From contig JASMKM010000092.1 in the NCBI GenBank assembly GCA_030749235.1, forward strand, positions 1 through 36,507: a stretch of 36,507 bases of DNA, written 5' to 3'. Made by a program: the position numbers and the translations under genes. This document shows, piece by piece, positions 16,511-26,633 of this stretch (positions are counted from its first letter, which is position 1; every line of letters starts with the position of its first letter). This stretch comes from Planctomycetota bacterium. Lineage in GTDB: Bacteria > Planctomycetota > UBA1135. Below the pieces are notes generated by a model. That model saw only the letters and a program-made list of their open reading frames with translations, was not told the origin of the DNA and did not search any database.

Positions 16511-19500
16511 ATGGAACCCTTCGTTCACCTTCACGTACACACCGAATACAGCCTCCTTGACGGCGCCAACCCGATCGGAAAGCTGGTCGATGCCGCCGTC
16601 GCCGATGGCCACACCGCCCTTGCAATCACCGATCATGGCAACCTCTTTGGCGCCATGGAGTTCTATCAGGCCTGCAAGAAACGCGGCGTGAAGCCGATCC
16701 TTGGCTGCGAGTTTTATATCGCCGAGGATTCAATGCTGAAGCCGCACAGCCGACGCGCCAATCCCTACAGCCACCTGACCCTGATGGCGCATAATGCTCA
16801 GGGCTGGGAGAACATGATGTCCTTGTCATCGGCCGGCTTCATCGAAGGCCAGCATTTCCGTCCGCGGATTGACATGGAATACCTAGCCGAGCGGACCAAC
16901 GGATTGACCTGCCTGTCGGGTTGCCTGAGCGGGCCCGTCAATAAACGTCTGCGAGTCGAGGACGAGCGCGGCGCTATTCAGACCGCTGGCAAGTTGCAGG
17001 ACATGTTCGGCAAGGAGCATTTCTACCTAGAGATCATGCGCAACGGCATTGCCCTTCAGGACAAGATGACCGAGGGCATGACGCGTCTTCAAGGTCAAAT
17101 GAATGCGCCGCTGATTGCCACCAACGATATCCATTATCTGCGCCATGAGGATTGCGCCGCACAAGACGCGATGATCTGCCTGAATACGGGTTCACGCCTC
17201 GATGACCCCGACCGCTGGCGCATGGACAGCGACACCTTGTACTTCCGCACCCGCGAGGAGATGAACCGTATCTTCTCCGATATCCCGGAAGCCTTGCGCA
17301 ATACGCAACTGGTCGCCGACCAGGTCGACGTCGAGCTGGAGATCGGCCGCCTGCGCCTGCCGGTGTTCACGCCGGAAGATGGTCGCACTCCCGATCAGCT
17401 GTTCCGCGAACTGTGCGAACGCGGCTTCAAGGAACTTTATCCCGAGGTCACTCAAGAGGCACGTGAGCGACTCGAGTACGAAATCGGCGTAATCACCGAG
17501 ATGGGCTTCATCTCCTACTTCCTGATCGTCTGGGACTTGATCCGTTTCGCACGCGAGGCAGGCATCCCGGTCGGTCCAGGGCGCGGTTCGGCGGCCGGCT
17601 CGATTGTGGCTTATGTGCTGGGGATCACGCGCATCGATCCCTTGGAGTACGACCTCATCTTCGAGCGCTTCCTGAACCCTGCGCGCATCTCGATGCCGGA
17701 TATCGATATCGATTTCTGCAAGGATCGGCGCGAGGAAATGATCAACTACACGCGCGAGCGTTATGGCGACGAGAACGTCTGCCAGATCATTACCTTTGGC
17801 AAACTCAAGGCCAAGAACGCCCTGCGCGACATGGGACGCATCATGGAAGTGCCGCTGCCGGAGGTCGACAAGGTCACCAAAAAGATCCCGGAGGGTCCTG
17901 GCGTCAAACTCGGCAAGGCGATTGACGAGGAGCCAGACCTAAAGGAACTATTCGAGAACTCCGAACTTCACAAGAAGTGGTTCGACCTGGCGCTGAAGGT
18001 CGAGGGCCTGCCGCGCAACTCTGGCATTCATGCCGCAGGCGTGATCATCGCCGACCAACCGCTACGTGAGATCGTGCCGCTGGCCAAGGTGTCGGGCAAC
18101 ATTACCACGCAGTGGGACATGAAGTACTCGGAGCAGTTTGGACTGCTGAAGATGGACTTCCTCGGCTTGCGCACCTTGTCGATCCTCCAGGAATCCGTCA
18201 ATCAGGTCGAACGTCGGCTCGGTCAAACCATCGTGCTCGATGAACTGCCGTTGGACGACGCAGACACCTATGAGCTGCTGCGCAAGGCCAACACCGAAGG
18301 CGTATTCCAGCTGGAATCCGCCGGCATGCGCAAGCTGTTGGCGCAAATCAAGCCCACCCACTACGAGGACATCATCGCAGTCTTGGCACTATTTCGACCG
18401 GGGCCGCTGGGCTCTGGCCTGCATGAGACCTATGCGCGCCGCAAGCATGGCGAGGAAAAGGTCAGCTTCCAGCATGAAATCCTCGAGGACATCCTTGCCG
18501 AAACCTACGGGGTGTTGATCTACCAGGAGCAGATCATGCGTGTCGCCCAGTTCATGGGCGGCTTCAGCCTCTCTGACGCGGATTCGCTGCGTAAGGCGAT
18601 GGGCAAGAAGAACGCCGAGATGATGGGGAACTTCGAGGGTCAGTTTCTCGACGGCGGCGCCGAACGTGGTGTGCCGGCCGAGATCGCCAAGGAGATTTGG
18701 GACATGATGGTCAAGTTCGCGGAGTATGGCTTCAACAAGTCGCACTCGGCGGCCTATGCCATGGTGACCTATCAGGCCGCCTGGATGAAGGCGCATTACC
18801 CCGCCGAGTTCTTTGCCGCCTCCTTCACCTACGAGGCCGGTGACACCGACAAGCTGCGCTCCTTAATCGAGGACGCCCGACGTCATGGCGTGCACCTGCT
18901 GCCGCCGTGCGTAAACGCCTCGCAGAGCAGCTTCACCGTAATTGACGGCGAAACCGTGCGTTTCGGTCTCGAGGCAATCAAGGGCGTCGGCCATGGCGCT
19001 GCTGATTCGATCGTCGAGATGCGCGCCGACCAGGAAGACGGGCAGTTCGCCACGGTCGACGAGGTCCTAATCGGCGGTGTGGCCGCCAGCATCAACCGTG
19101 GCACCTTCGAGAGTCTGACCAAGGCCGGAGCGATGGACAGTTTCGCCGAGAGCCGAGTGCACCTCTTGCCGCAGCTGGAGGACCGCATCCACGTGGCCTC
19201 GGCCTTGGCTAAGGACCGCGCCAAGGGCCAAGGCCTGCTGTTCGACGCCGCTCCAGCGCCTGCGCCAGCCACTGTGGCTACCGACAGCACCAAGTCCCCT
19301 GCCGACGAGGTGGAGCTCGATGCAGCGGGCCAGAAGTTGCTGCTGCAATATGAGAAGGAATCGCTGGGTTTCTACCTGACCTCCCACCCATTGGACAACT
19401 ACCGCGACATCCTCGGTGGCGTTTCGCCTTGGGACAGCCGTTCCGCCAAGGAGGCTGGCACTGATGCCATCCTCGCTCTGCCCGGCATCGTCAGCCAGCT

Positions 19501-20017
19501 GAACGTTCGCGGCACGCGCAAGGATCCGACCCAAAAGTACGCCAAGTTCAAGGTCGAGGATTTGCACGGCGCCACCAAGGCCATCATCTTCTCACGTAAC
19601 TGGGAGGAAATGCAGGAGTTCATCGACGAGGACTTCGTCGGCTTGTTCCACGGCCGCATGCAGGTCAGCAATGACGAGGCCGAGATGATTGTCGACAAGG
19701 TCGAGCCACTTGGCAGCAAAGATGACATGCGCCTCCAGGGCAGCCTGGAAATCCGCCTGCATAGTGGCGATACGCCGCCGATCCAAGAGATGGCGGAAAT
19801 TCTGCAGCGCCATGCCGGCGAGGACCGCGTGCGCTTCATCGTGCATGACGGCGAGCAGGGTGCGCGCTTTGTGCGTGCCGGCAAGGAGTGGTCGGTGAAG
19901 CTCAATAGCACCCTCGTGGATGAGCTGAACCTGCTGCTCGGTACCGACAGCGCAAAGCTGTCGATGGAGCGCGGCACCGTCAAGCGCGAGCGTGCCCCGG
20001 CTTGGAGTCGCAACTAG
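16511..20017 (+). CDS. dnaE: DNA polymerase III subunit alpha
   Basis: Catalytic subunit of the replicative polymerase, 1168 aa, and the only convincing plus-strand gene here. Order of domains: PHP domain (HLHVHTEYSLLDG, 6-18), polymerase core with GPGRGSAAGS, MPDIDIDFC (Asp397, Asp399) and KMDFLG (Asp549) supplying the three catalytic aspartates, HAAGVII, LFRPGPLG, FNKSHSAAYA, then helix-hairpin-helix and a C-terminal OB fold (GIVSQLNVRGTR). This is the DnaE1 layout, with no proofreading exonuclease. The ATG at 16511 gives the standard N-terminus; no Shine-Dalgarno site is visible before it. It converges on rplQ at a shared terminator. Confidence 0.98.
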   Translation: MEPFVHLHVHTEYSLLDGANPIGKLVDAAVADGHTALAITDHGNLFGAMEFYQACKKRGVKPILGCEFYIAEDSMLKPHSRRANPYSHLTLMAHNAQGWENMMSLSSAGFIEGQHFRPRIDMEYLAERTNGLTCLSGCLSGPVNKRLRVEDERGAIQTAGKLQDMFGKEHFYLEIMRNGIALQDKMTEGMTRLQGQMNAPLIATNDIHYLRHEDCAAQDAMICLNTGSRLDDPDRWRMDSDTLYFRTREEMNRIFSDIPEALRNTQLVADQVDVELEIGRLRLPVFTPEDGRTPDQLFRELCERGFKELYPEVTQEARERLEYEIGVITEMGFISYFLIVWDLIRFAREAGIPVGPGRGSAAGSIVAYVLGITRIDPLEYDLIFERFLNPARISMPDIDIDFCKDRREEMINYTRERYGDENVCQIITFGKLKAKNALRDMGRIMEVPLPEVDKVTKKIPEGPGVKLGKAIDEEPDLKELFENSELHKKWFDLALKVEGLPRNSGIHAAGVIIADQPLREIVPLAKVSGNITTQWDMKYSEQFGLLKMDFLGLRTLSILQESVNQVERRLGQTIVLDELPLDDADTYELLRKANTEGVFQLESAGMRKLLAQIKPTHYEDIIAVLALFRPGPLGSGLHETYARRKHGEEKVSFQHEILEDILAETYGVLIYQEQIMRVAQFMGGFSLSDADSLRKAMGKKNAEMMGNFEGQFLDGGAERGVPAEIAKEIWDMMVKFAEYGFNKSHSAAYAMVTYQAAWMKAHYPAEFFAASFTYEAGDTDKLRSLIEDARRHGVHLLPPCVNASQSSFTVIDGETVRFGLEAIKGVGHGAADSIVEMRADQEDGQFATVDEVLIGGVAASINRGTFESLTKAGAMDSFAESRVHLLPQLEDRIHVASALAKDRAKGQGLLFDAAPAPAPATVATDSTKSPADEVELDAAGQKLLLQYEKESLGFYLTSHPLDNYRDILGGVSPWDSRSAKEAGTDAILALPGIVSQLNVRGTRKDPTQKYAKFKVEDLHGATKAIIFSRNWEEMQEFIDEDFVGLFHGRMQVSNDEAEMIVDKVEPLGSKDDMRLQGSLEIRLHSGDTPPIQEMAEILQRHAGEDRVRFIVHDGEQGARFVRAGKEWSVKLNSTLVDELNLLLGTDSAKLSMERGTVKRERAPAWSRN

Positions 20018-20101
20018 GCGGTTCGCGCCAGCAGCAAGGCCAAAGCTGAGGACATGCCACAGATCCACCGCCCAGGATTCACCAAGAATTTCAGCAATTA
20101 G

Positions 20102-20133
20102 AAAAGCCGGCTGGTCTTCACCAGCCGGCTTTT
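20102..20133. terminator. Bidirectional rho-independent terminator between dnaE and rplQ
   Basis: AAAA, then a perfect 10-bp stem (GCCGGCTGGT / ACCAGCCGGC) with loop CTTC, then TTTT. It reads as a terminator on both strands, as expected between two convergent genes. Confidence 0.93.
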
Positions 20134-20153
20134 GTCGCGATCACCTGGGGGAA

Positions 20154-20546
20154 TCAGTCCTCATCGCTCTCGAAGTCAGGCTCGGAGCGCTCGACTAACT
20201 CAAAGATGGCCAGGGGAGCCTGGTCGCCAAGACGGGTGCGGTCCAACTTCAGGATGCGGGTGTAACCACCTGGACGATCCTTGAAGCGAGGGCCAAGCAC
20301 GTCGAAAAGCTTGGTGGTGGCCTTGCGGTCGTTACCGAGCATCGCCAAGGCGCGACGGTAGTTGTGCAGGTTCTTCTCCTTTGCCAAGGTAATCAGTTTC
20401 TCGGCGAATGGACGGTGAACTTTGGCCTTGGTGACTGTGGTTTCGATCCGTTCGTGTTCAATGAGGGCACTCACGATGTTACGAGCCAGAGCACGGCGAT
20501 GGGAGCCAGTACGGGAAAGGTTGTTGGTCTTTACGCGGTGACGCAT
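20154..20546 (-). CDS. rplQ: 50S ribosomal protein L17
   Basis: A 130-aa protein at the end of the alpha-type operon. The ATG at 20546 gives the universal N-terminus MRHRVKTNNLSRTGSHRRAL; a longer open frame overlaps rpoA and is not used. It contains the usual TVTKAKVHRPFAEKLITLAK segment and ends with an acidic tail. Gap to rpoA is 10 bp. Confidence 0.97.
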   Translation of the reverse strand: MRHRVKTNNLSRTGSHRRALARNIVSALIEHERIETTVTKAKVHRPFAEKLITLAKEKNLHNYRRALAMLGNDRKATTKLFDVLGPRFKDRPGGYTRILKLDRTRLGDQAPLAIFELVERSEPDFESDED

Positions 20547-20556
20547 GTTCTTGCTC

Positions 20557-21573
20557 CTAGTTGACGGCGCCGAGAAGCTCTTCCCGGTCCATGCCAATGC
20601 CCAAGTCCAGGTCGCCGAGCTTACGCTCGATCTCCGTCAGGACGGTCTGGCCAAGGTTCTTGATTGCCAGCAGTTCATCCGAAGTCTTAAAGACCAGGTC
20701 TTCAAGGATGCGGACCTCTGCAACATCCAGGCAGTTACGCGCCCGGGTAGAAAGGTCGAGTCGCTCGATTGGCTCGCTGAGAAGCCCGGCGACGCGCTCA
20801 CGGCGACGCTCGGCGGCAGCATCGACGGCCTGGACCTCCTCGACCACCGAACGACCCTGCATGGCATTGTTGAACTGCACGAAGGGGTTCAGGTGTTTGC
20901 GGAAGATCTTGGCAGCCTCTACCAAGGCCATAATCGGCTCCACGGTACCGTTGGTCCAAATCTCCAGGACCAGACGATCGTAGTTGGTGAACTTACCGAC
21001 ACGGGTTGCCTCTACGCCGTAGCGCACACGGAGCACTGGGCTGTAGGCGGCATCCAATGGGATTAGGCCAATCTCGTCCATAGCCTCGCCGGTCTCCTCG
21101 GCGGAGACGTAGCCACGACCACGGCGAACAGTCAGCTTGACCGACAGCTTGGCCGATGCACCGGTCAAGGTGCAGATTTGGAGATCCCGGTTGATCACTT
21201 CGACACCAGCCGGGCACTCAATGGACTCGGCGGTCACGACGCCTTCGCCACTGGCCTCGAGGGTCAGAGTCACCGGCAGCTCGGCAGTCTCAACTTTCAC
21301 GTGCAGGCGCTTGAATGCCAACACCAACTCGGTGACGTCCTCGACGACGCCTTCGATGGAGCGGAACTCATGCTCGACGCCATCGATCTCGGCAGCAGTG
21401 ACTGCAGTGCCTTCGATGGAACCAAGCAGCACACGGCGCAGGCCGTTGCCGATTGAATGGCCGAACCCCTGCTCGAAGGGTTCGATGAGGAATTTCCCGT
21501 AGGAGTCAGTAGCGGTGGACTGTTCGTGCACCACGCCGGAGGGAAGTTCAAAGTCACGCCAACGGATTCGCAT
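20557..21573 (-). CDS. rpoA: RNA polymerase subunit alpha
   Basis: A 338-aa subunit. The N-terminal assembly domain has the GNGLRRVLLGSIEGTA signature (about 42-57), and the C-terminal domain (about 265-330) carries LDLSTRARNCL and IKNLGQTVL, which bind UP elements and activators. It lies 50 bp after rpsK; the rpsD gene usually found between them is absent. Confidence 0.98.
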   Translation of the reverse strand: MRIRWRDFELPSGVVHEQSTATDSYGKFLIEPFEQGFGHSIGNGLRRVLLGSIEGTAVTAAEIDGVEHEFRSIEGVVEDVTELVLAFKRLHVKVETAELPVTLTLEASGEGVVTAESIECPAGVEVINRDLQICTLTGASAKLSVKLTVRRGRGYVSAEETGEAMDEIGLIPLDAAYSPVLRVRYGVEATRVGKFTNYDRLVLEIWTNGTVEPIMALVEAAKIFRKHLNPFVQFNNAMQGRSVVEEVQAVDAAAERRRERVAGLLSEPIERLDLSTRARNCLDVAEVRILEDLVFKTSDELLAIKNLGQTVLTEIERKLGDLDLGIGMDREELLGAVN

Positions 21574-21623
21574 GGTATCTGGATGGTTTGGGTTTCAGAA
21601 CCTAAAGGAAAGATGGATGTCGC

Positions 21624-22010
21624 TCAGACGCGACGCCTCTTCGGTGGGCGGCAGCCGTTGTGCGGCAGCGGTGTGAAATCCTCGATCGAGGTGATGCGCA
21701 GGCCACCGTGGTTTAAGCCACGGATCGCGCTTTCCCGGCCGGAGCCAGGACCCTTGACGCGGACTTCCACTTCGCGAAGGCCCATCTTGCATGCGGTTTC
21801 GGCTGCGCGGATGGCTGCCTGCTGTGCGGCGAATGGGGTGGACTTACGCGAACCTTTGTAACCGACGTTGCCTGGGGAACCCCATGCGATCGTATTACCT
21901 TTGGCGTCTGTCAAGGTGATGATGGTGTTGTTGAAAGTCGAACGAACGTAGGCGATGCCTCGGGCACCGACCTTCTTCAACTTCCGTTTGCTGCTGCGTG
22001 CTGCGCTCAT
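21624..22010 (-). CDS. rpsK: 30S ribosomal protein S11
   Basis: A 128-aa protein of the platform of the small subunit. Signatures: [29 protein letters not shown] and the C-terminal [26 protein letters not shown]-type end. Canonical WSSAG is WGSPG here. Follows rpsM by 34 bp. Confidence 0.98.
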   Translation of the reverse strand: MSAARSSKRKLKKVGARGIAYVRSTFNNTIITLTDAKGNTIAWGSPGNVGYKGSRKSTPFAAQQAAIRAAETACKMGLREVEVRVKGPGSGRESAIRGLNHGGLRITSIEDFTPLPHNGCRPPKRRRV

Positions 22011-22044
22011 GTCTTAATCTTTAAGCTGGTTGCCGATCACACGG

Positions 22045-22428
22045 TTACTTCATGGACTTGACGGACTTCTTGCCGGCCACAGTCTTCTTGGGACCCTTGC
22101 GGGAACGAGCATTGGTGCGAGTGCGCTGGCCACGGACCGGCAGGCCACGACGGTGGCGCAGGCCTCGGTAGCAGGCGATATCGCGGAGGCGGTTGATGGC
22201 CGCGGCGTTGGTACGTCGCAATACACCCTCTGCCAACAGGTTGCCCTCCACGTAGCTGGCAATCGAAGCCAACTCCTCGTCGGAAAGTTCTTTCGCGCGA
22301 CGGCCCTTATCGAGGTTGAGGTCCTCGCAGATTTTGTTCGCGCTGGTATTACCAATACCAAAGATGTAAGTAAGCGCAATGACTGTGCGCTTATCGTTAG
22401 GAATGTCTACACCGATGAGACGTGGCAT
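22045..22428 (-). CDS. rpsM: 30S ribosomal protein S13
   Basis: A 127-aa head protein contacting P-site tRNA and L5. Signatures: GVDIPNDKRTVIALTYIFGIG at the N-terminus, then RGLRHRRGLPVRGQRTRTNAR and a Lys-rich tail. It follows rpmJ by 37 bp. Confidence 0.98.
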   Translation of the reverse strand: MPRLIGVDIPNDKRTVIALTYIFGIGNTSANKICEDLNLDKGRRAKELSDEELASIASYVEGNLLAEGVLRRTNAAAINRLRDIACYRGLRHRRGLPVRGQRTRTNARSRKGPKKTVAGKKSVKSMK

Positions 22429-22465
22429 GATCTATTTCTGATTTCTCTTGGTAGGAAAACCCTGT

Positions 22466-22582
22466 TCAGCCCTGTACCTGCTTATGGCGAGGGTCACGGC
22501 TGCAGATGACACGAACTTTGCCGTGGCGACGGATCACCTTGCAAGAGCCGCAGATGCGGCGGACGGAGGCGCGTACTTTCAT
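22466..22582 (-). CDS. rpmJ: 50S ribosomal protein L36
   Basis: A 38-aa protein, easily missed because it is short. It starts [17 protein letters not shown] and ends RHKQVQG; the zinc-ligand pattern is C-x2-C, then C-x5-H, so it is the zinc-binding form. ATG at 22582, TGA at 22466-22468. Sits between infA and rpsM, its usual place. Confidence 0.96.
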   Translation of the reverse strand: MKVRASVRRICGSCKVIRRHGKVRVICSRDPRHKQVQG

Positions 22583-22610
22583 CTTCTTTCTGAGTTGTAT
22601 CTGGTTTGGC

Positions 22611-22856
22611 CTAGCGGCGACCACCGTAGCGGCGTCGACGTTCCCCTCGGTACACGATGCGGCAGCGAGTGAGATCGTAGGGCGACAATTCGATGGTTAC
22701 TGTGTCCCCCGGGGTGATGCGGATGTAGTGCATCCTCATCTTGCCGGAGATGTGTGCCAGGATTTGCTGGCCGTTTTCAAGCTCAACGTTGAAGGTGGCG
22801 TTCGGGAGGGTTTCCCGGACTACCGCGGTCAACTGGATGGGCTCTTCCTTGGCCAT
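22611..22856 (-). CDS. infA: Translation initiation factor IF-1
   Basis: An 81-aa OB-fold protein that occupies the A site during initiation. Signatures: [25 protein letters not shown] and [16 protein letters not shown], ending in a basic tail. The ATG is two bases after the adk stop. The map gene often found between adk and infA is missing. Confidence 0.97.
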   Translation of the reverse strand: MAKEEPIQLTAVVRETLPNATFNVELENGQQILAHISGKMRMHYIRITPGDTVTIELSPYDLTRCRIVYRGERRRRYGGRR

Positions 22857-22858
22857 GT

Positions 22859-23428
22859 TTAGGCCGATTCCTTTTGTGAGAGTAAAGACTTCACAACCTG
22901 AGAGGTATCCTTTTGGATGGCCTCCACAGGACGGTCCGCCTGTATTTCACGAAGTAGTCCCTGGTCGCGGTAATACGCCACCAGAGGTTCAGTGGTCTCC
23001 CGGTAGACCGAGAGACGATGCTGGATGACCTCGAGGGTGTCATCCTGGCGTCCACGACCTAACAAACGCCCTGTGAGGACGTCATCGGAAGCCGTGAAGT
23101 ATAGCGCGAGGCCGATAGAGCCGCTAGGGGCGGCCTTTCCGAGGGCCTCGGCCTGGGGAAGGGTGCGCGGGAAACCGTCGAGCAGCAGAACATCGTCTAC
23201 CTTCAGCGATTCAATCCTTGCCACAACCAGTCCAACCATGACCTCGTCGGGAACCAGATCCCCACGGCTCATGTATTCGTTAGCTTTGAGGCCTAATGCA
23301 GAGCCCGCTGCTGCTTCTTGGCGAAGCAGCTCGCCAGTGGAAAGATGAACCCAGCCGTTGGCCTCGGCAGCCAACTCGGCTTGAGTTCCTTTCCCGACGC
23401 CGGGTGCACCTAGCAAGATAGCAATCAT
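22859..23428 (-). CDS. adk: Adenylate kinase, short-lid form
   Basis: Interconverts AMP + ATP and 2 ADP. The 189-aa protein has the P-loop [10 protein letters not shown] (8-17), the AMP-site [17 protein letters not shown] and the LID start GRGRQDD. The LID is short and has no zinc cysteines, unlike the roughly 215-aa long form. The ATG overlaps the secY stop by 4 bp, so the two are coupled, as is common in spc operons. Confidence 0.96.
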   Translation of the reverse strand: MIAILLGAPGVGKGTQAELAAEANGWVHLSTGELLRQEAAAGSALGLKANEYMSRGDLVPDEVMVGLVVARIESLKVDDVLLLDGFPRTLPQAEALGKAAPSGSIGLALYFTASDDVLTGRLLGRGRQDDTLEVIQHRLSVYRETTEPLVAYYRDQGLLREIQADRPVEAIQKDTSQVVKSLLSQKESA

Positions 23429-24729
23429 GTACGTTTCTTGGTCCAGCTGCTCTTGCTGCCTTTCATGAAGCCATCGTAGTTACGCATGACCAGTTGAGCA
23501 TTGACCCGATCCACCATGTCGAGGGCAACGCCGACCACAATCAGGATCGAGGTACCACCGAGGAAATAGGCGATCATCGGATCGACACGTAGGTTGCCGA
23601 TTAGAATGTTCGGCATCACGGCGATGACCGCGAGGAAAACCGATCCCGCTAGGGTAATACGGTCAAGGACGAAGCTTAAGTATTCTGAGGTAGCCTTACC
23701 CGGGCGGATGCCTGGGATGAAGGAACCGTTCTCCTTGAGGTTTGTGGCGATTTCATCCGGCTGGAACATCAATCGCGTCCACATGAACGAGAAGAAGATG
23801 ATCATTGCCGTATAGGATGCGAGGTATACGAAACCGGAGTGGTTGAATGCGTTACCCAACCAACCGAAACCTGGCATCGAACCGAGAACGTTCGGCACGA
23901 TGAACAAAGCCGACGCGAAGATAATCGGCATGACGCCTGCTTGATTGACCTTCAATGGAAGGTAGTGACGCTGCCCCCCCATCACCTTGCGACCGCGGGT
24001 GAGCTTGGCCTGCTGGATTGGGATGCGACGTTGGCCCCTAGTGAGGTAGACCACGACGATGACGATTAGGATCCACATCAGGCCGAGAGTCACGGCTAAC
24101 TGGTGACCGTCCTCGCGCATGCTGAAGGCTTTGGTAACCGTGGACGGCAGGTTAGCAATGATGCCAGCCATAATGATCAAGGACACGCCATTGCCCATGC
24201 CATATTCGGTAATCTGCTCACCGACCCACATGATGAAAATCGTGCCCGCGGTCAACGCAAGCATGATGGTCAAGGTGTAGAACAACGATCCGCCATCAGG
24301 CATCAGGTTGAACGACGGGTTGTAAATCACAGCCTGAACCACGAAAACCGACTGCAACAGGCAGATCGGCACGGTCGCCAAACGTGTGAGCTGACTAATT
24401 TTCTTCTGCCCAGCAGCACCTTCCTTGGATAGTGCTTCGAGCGAGGGAACAACCTTGGTGAGGAGGCTGAAGATAATCGATGCCGAGATATACGGCATGA
24501 CCCCCAACGAAAAAAGGACGGCCTGACCTACACCTGCACCGGTGAAGGCGTTCATGATGCCGAACAATGCGTTTTCGTCGGCCTTATTGGCAGCAACCGC
24601 GACCTGCTCCAAATCGATGCCTGGCAGCGGGATGTGGAAGCCTAGGCGGTAGATGAACAGCAGCACGAAGGTGGTAATCAGCTTCGAGCGCAGTTCAGGT
24701 ACGCGCAGAATGGTCAGGAACTTGTCCAT
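23425..24729 (-). CDS. secY: Protein translocase subunit SecY
   Basis: The 434-aa channel subunit of the Sec translocon, with about ten membrane helices. Signatures: FHIPLPGIDLEQV in the plug region, the MPYISASIIFSLLT stretch, the cytoplasmic loop with GGQRHYLPLKVNQAGVMPIIFA, and RPGKATSEYL. It follows rplO by 10 bp and precedes adk. Confidence 0.98.
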   Translation of the reverse strand: MDKFLTILRVPELRSKLITTFVLLFIYRLGFHIPLPGIDLEQVAVAANKADENALFGIMNAFTGAGVGQAVLFSLGVMPYISASIIFSLLTKVVPSLEALSKEGAAGQKKISQLTRLATVPICLLQSVFVVQAVIYNPSFNLMPDGGSLFYTLTIMLALTAGTIFIMWVGEQITEYGMGNGVSLIIMAGIIANLPSTVTKAFSMREDGHQLAVTLGLMWILIVIVVVYLTRGQRRIPIQQAKLTRGRKVMGGQRHYLPLKVNQAGVMPIIFASALFIVPNVLGSMPGFGWLGNAFNHSGFVYLASYTAMIIFFSFMWTRLMFQPDEIATNLKENGSFIPGIRPGKATSEYLSFVLDRITLAGSVFLAVIAVMPNILIGNLRVDPMIAYFLGGTSILIVVGVALDMVDRVNAQLVMRNYDGFMKGSKSSWTKKRT

Positions 24730-24739
24730 GGTTGGGAAA

Positions 24740-25186
24740 TCAGGAAATCACTTCGACGGAGCCACCCGCCGCTTCGATCTTGTTCTTGGCGGAACCGGAG
24801 AACTTATGAGCCTTGACAGTGACCTTCGTGGAGATCTCGCCTTGGCCTAGAACCTTCAGCATGTCGCCGGTTTTCCGGGCGAGGCCATGGTCCAGCACCG
24901 ACTGTAGGTCGACGATGTCGCCTTCCCCGAACACGGAGAGGGCCTCGACGTTGACCAAGGTGTAGTGTTTCTTGAAACGGGCGTTGGTGAAGCCACGCTT
25001 TGGCATGCGGCGGAAGATCGGCATTTGGCCGCCTTCGAAACCGATGCGTGGGTGGTCACCCGAACGGCTGCGCTGACCGTTATGGCCGCGTCCACCTGTC
25101 TTGCCCTTGCCGGAGCCGACGCCACGACCAATGCGCTTGCGCTTGTCGTGGTTGTTGCCTTGGGCGGTTACGTCGTGGATTTGCAT
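24740..25186 (-). CDS. rplO: 50S ribosomal protein L15
   Basis: A 148-aa protein with the Gly/Lys/Arg-rich N-terminal arm GRGVGSGKGKTGGRGHNGQ and the C-terminal VKAHKFSGSAKNKIEAAGG motif. Its ATG shares one base with the rpsE stop. rpmD (L30), which usually lies between these two genes, is absent. Confidence 0.97.
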   Translation of the reverse strand: MQIHDVTAQGNNHDKRKRIGRGVGSGKGKTGGRGHNGQRSRSGDHPRIGFEGGQMPIFRRMPKRGFTNARFKKHYTLVNVEALSVFGEGDIVDLQSVLDHGLARKTGDMLKVLGQGEISTKVTVKAHKFSGSAKNKIEAAGGSVEVIS

Positions 25187-25698
25187 TAGAGTTCAACTCC
25201 CCGTAGCTCAGAAATCTCCTCCTTTGTACGGAGGGCGCCGAGAGCCACGATAGTCGCTTTCACAAGGTTGATTGGGTTGGTCGAGCCGTAGCACTTGGTG
25301 AGTACATCACGAACGCCAGCGAGCTCGAGTACCGCACGCACGGTGGAGCCGGCAATGATGCCGGTACCGGGCGAAGCCGGAATCAAGCGCACCTTCGAGG
25401 AGCAGTAGATGCCCTCGATCTCGTGCGGGATGGTGGTCTCGACGCGTGGTACGCGTACCAGATGCTTGCGGCCATCCTTGAAGGCCTTCTGCATGGCGGA
25501 AGGAATTTCCTTCGCCTTGCCGAAGCCGAAGCCGACGATGCCGTCTTGGTTTCCGACGACAGTCAGGGCCGAGAAGGCGAAGCGACGGCCACCCTTCACG
25601 ACTTTCGCCGAGCGGTTGACTTTGACGCGCTCCTCTTTGAGCTCACCGAGCTTCTCCGCTTCGGTGCGATCGAGGAATTCAGGCAGTTTGTTGTACAT
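25186..25698 (-). CDS. rpsE: 30S ribosomal protein S5
   Basis: A 170-aa protein with the S5 N-terminal RNA-binding domain ([30 protein letters not shown]) and the C-terminal domain ([36 protein letters not shown]). Acts in decoding fidelity at the mRNA entrance. Located 12 bp after rplR. Confidence 0.98.
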   Translation of the reverse strand: MYNKLPEFLDRTEAEKLGELKEERVKVNRSAKVVKGGRRFAFSALTVVGNQDGIVGFGFGKAKEIPSAMQKAFKDGRKHLVRVPRVETTIPHEIEGIYCSSKVRLIPASPGTGIIAGSTVRAVLELAGVRDVLTKCYGSTNPINLVKATIVALGALRTKEEISELRGVEL

Positions 25699-25710
25699 GT
25701 CTTATTTCGC

Positions 25711-26085
25711 CTAGAACTTGAGGCCACCTTCGCGGGCGGCGTCGGCCAAGGCCTTCACGCGGCCATGATAGAGGTACCAGGAACGGTCGAACTTGACCGC
25801 CTCGACGCCAGCGGCCTTGGCGCGCTCGGCGACGGTGGTGCCAATGATGACGGCACATTCGGTCTTGGTCTTGCCGGCACACTGGTCACGCAACGCCGAC
25901 TCTTGGGTGGTTGCCGAAGCCAAGGTCCGACCCTCGAGGTCGTCGATGACCTGAGCGGAGATGTGCTTTGAGCTGCGGAACACGCTGAGCCGAGGATGAT
26001 CCGAAGATGCGCTCAGACGGCGACGCACACCCATGGCCTTGCGCCCGCGGCGCTTCCACTTTTTCTTCTGTTGGAGATGGTCCAT
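25711..26085 (-). CDS. rplR: 50S ribosomal protein L18
   Basis: A 124-aa 5S rRNA-binding protein. Signatures: basic N-terminus [13 protein letters not shown], then [19 protein letters not shown] and the end [19 protein letters not shown]. It follows rplF by 2 bp. Confidence 0.97.
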   Translation of the reverse strand: MDHLQQKKKWKRRGRKAMGVRRRLSASSDHPRLSVFRSSKHISAQVIDDLEGRTLASATTQESALRDQCAGKTKTECAVIIGTTVAERAKAAGVEAVKFDRSWYLYHGRVKALADAAREGGLKF

Positions 26086-26087
26086 GA

Positions 26088-26630
26088 TTATGCGAGGGAC
26101 TTACCAGCTTTGCGACGAACCATTTCGTCGGAGTAACGGATACCCTTGCCCTTGTAGGGTTCAGGTGGACGGACGCGGCGGATGTCGGCAGCGAACTGGC
26201 CGACGGCCTGCTTGTCGATCCCGCTCACCACGATGGTGGTAGGGTTCGTGAGGGTGACGTTCACCCCTTCAGGTGGCATGCACTTCACCAGATGACAGAA
26301 GCCAATTTGCATCTCGATGCCCTGACCGGAGGGCTTGGCGTTCCAACCGGTACCGTGGATTTCCAAGGTCTTGGAGTAGCCTTCTGTCACGCCCAAGACC
26401 ATATTGGCAATGTGCGCACGGACTAGGCCATGCAATGCCGAAGCGTTCTTCGCAGCGCCGGCACCCGTGGTGGAGACGCGGACGCTGTTGTCCTCGACCT
26501 CGACCTTGACCTCTGGAAAGACTGGGAAGGTCAACGATCCCTTGTCGCTCTTAACCTCGACGCTGGTGGCCGACGGAGTCACGGTGACGCCTGCAGGAAT
26601 GGCGATTTCCTTTTTGCCGATACGTGACAT
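26088..26630 (-). CDS. rplF: 50S ribosomal protein L6
   Basis: A 180-aa protein with two related domains. Signatures: [17 protein letters not shown], the [18 protein letters not shown] hinge and [16 protein letters not shown] near the end. It lies 3 bp after rpsH. Confidence 0.98.
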   Translation of the reverse strand: MSRIGKKEIAIPAGVTVTPSATSVEVKSDKGSLTFPVFPEVKVEVEDNSVRVSTTGAGAAKNASALHGLVRAHIANMVLGVTEGYSKTLEIHGTGWNAKPSGQGIEMQIGFCHLVKCMPPEGVNVTLTNPTTIVVSGIDKQAVGQFAADIRRVRPPEPYKGKGIRYSDEMVRRKAGKSLA

Positions 26631-26633
26631 GAT

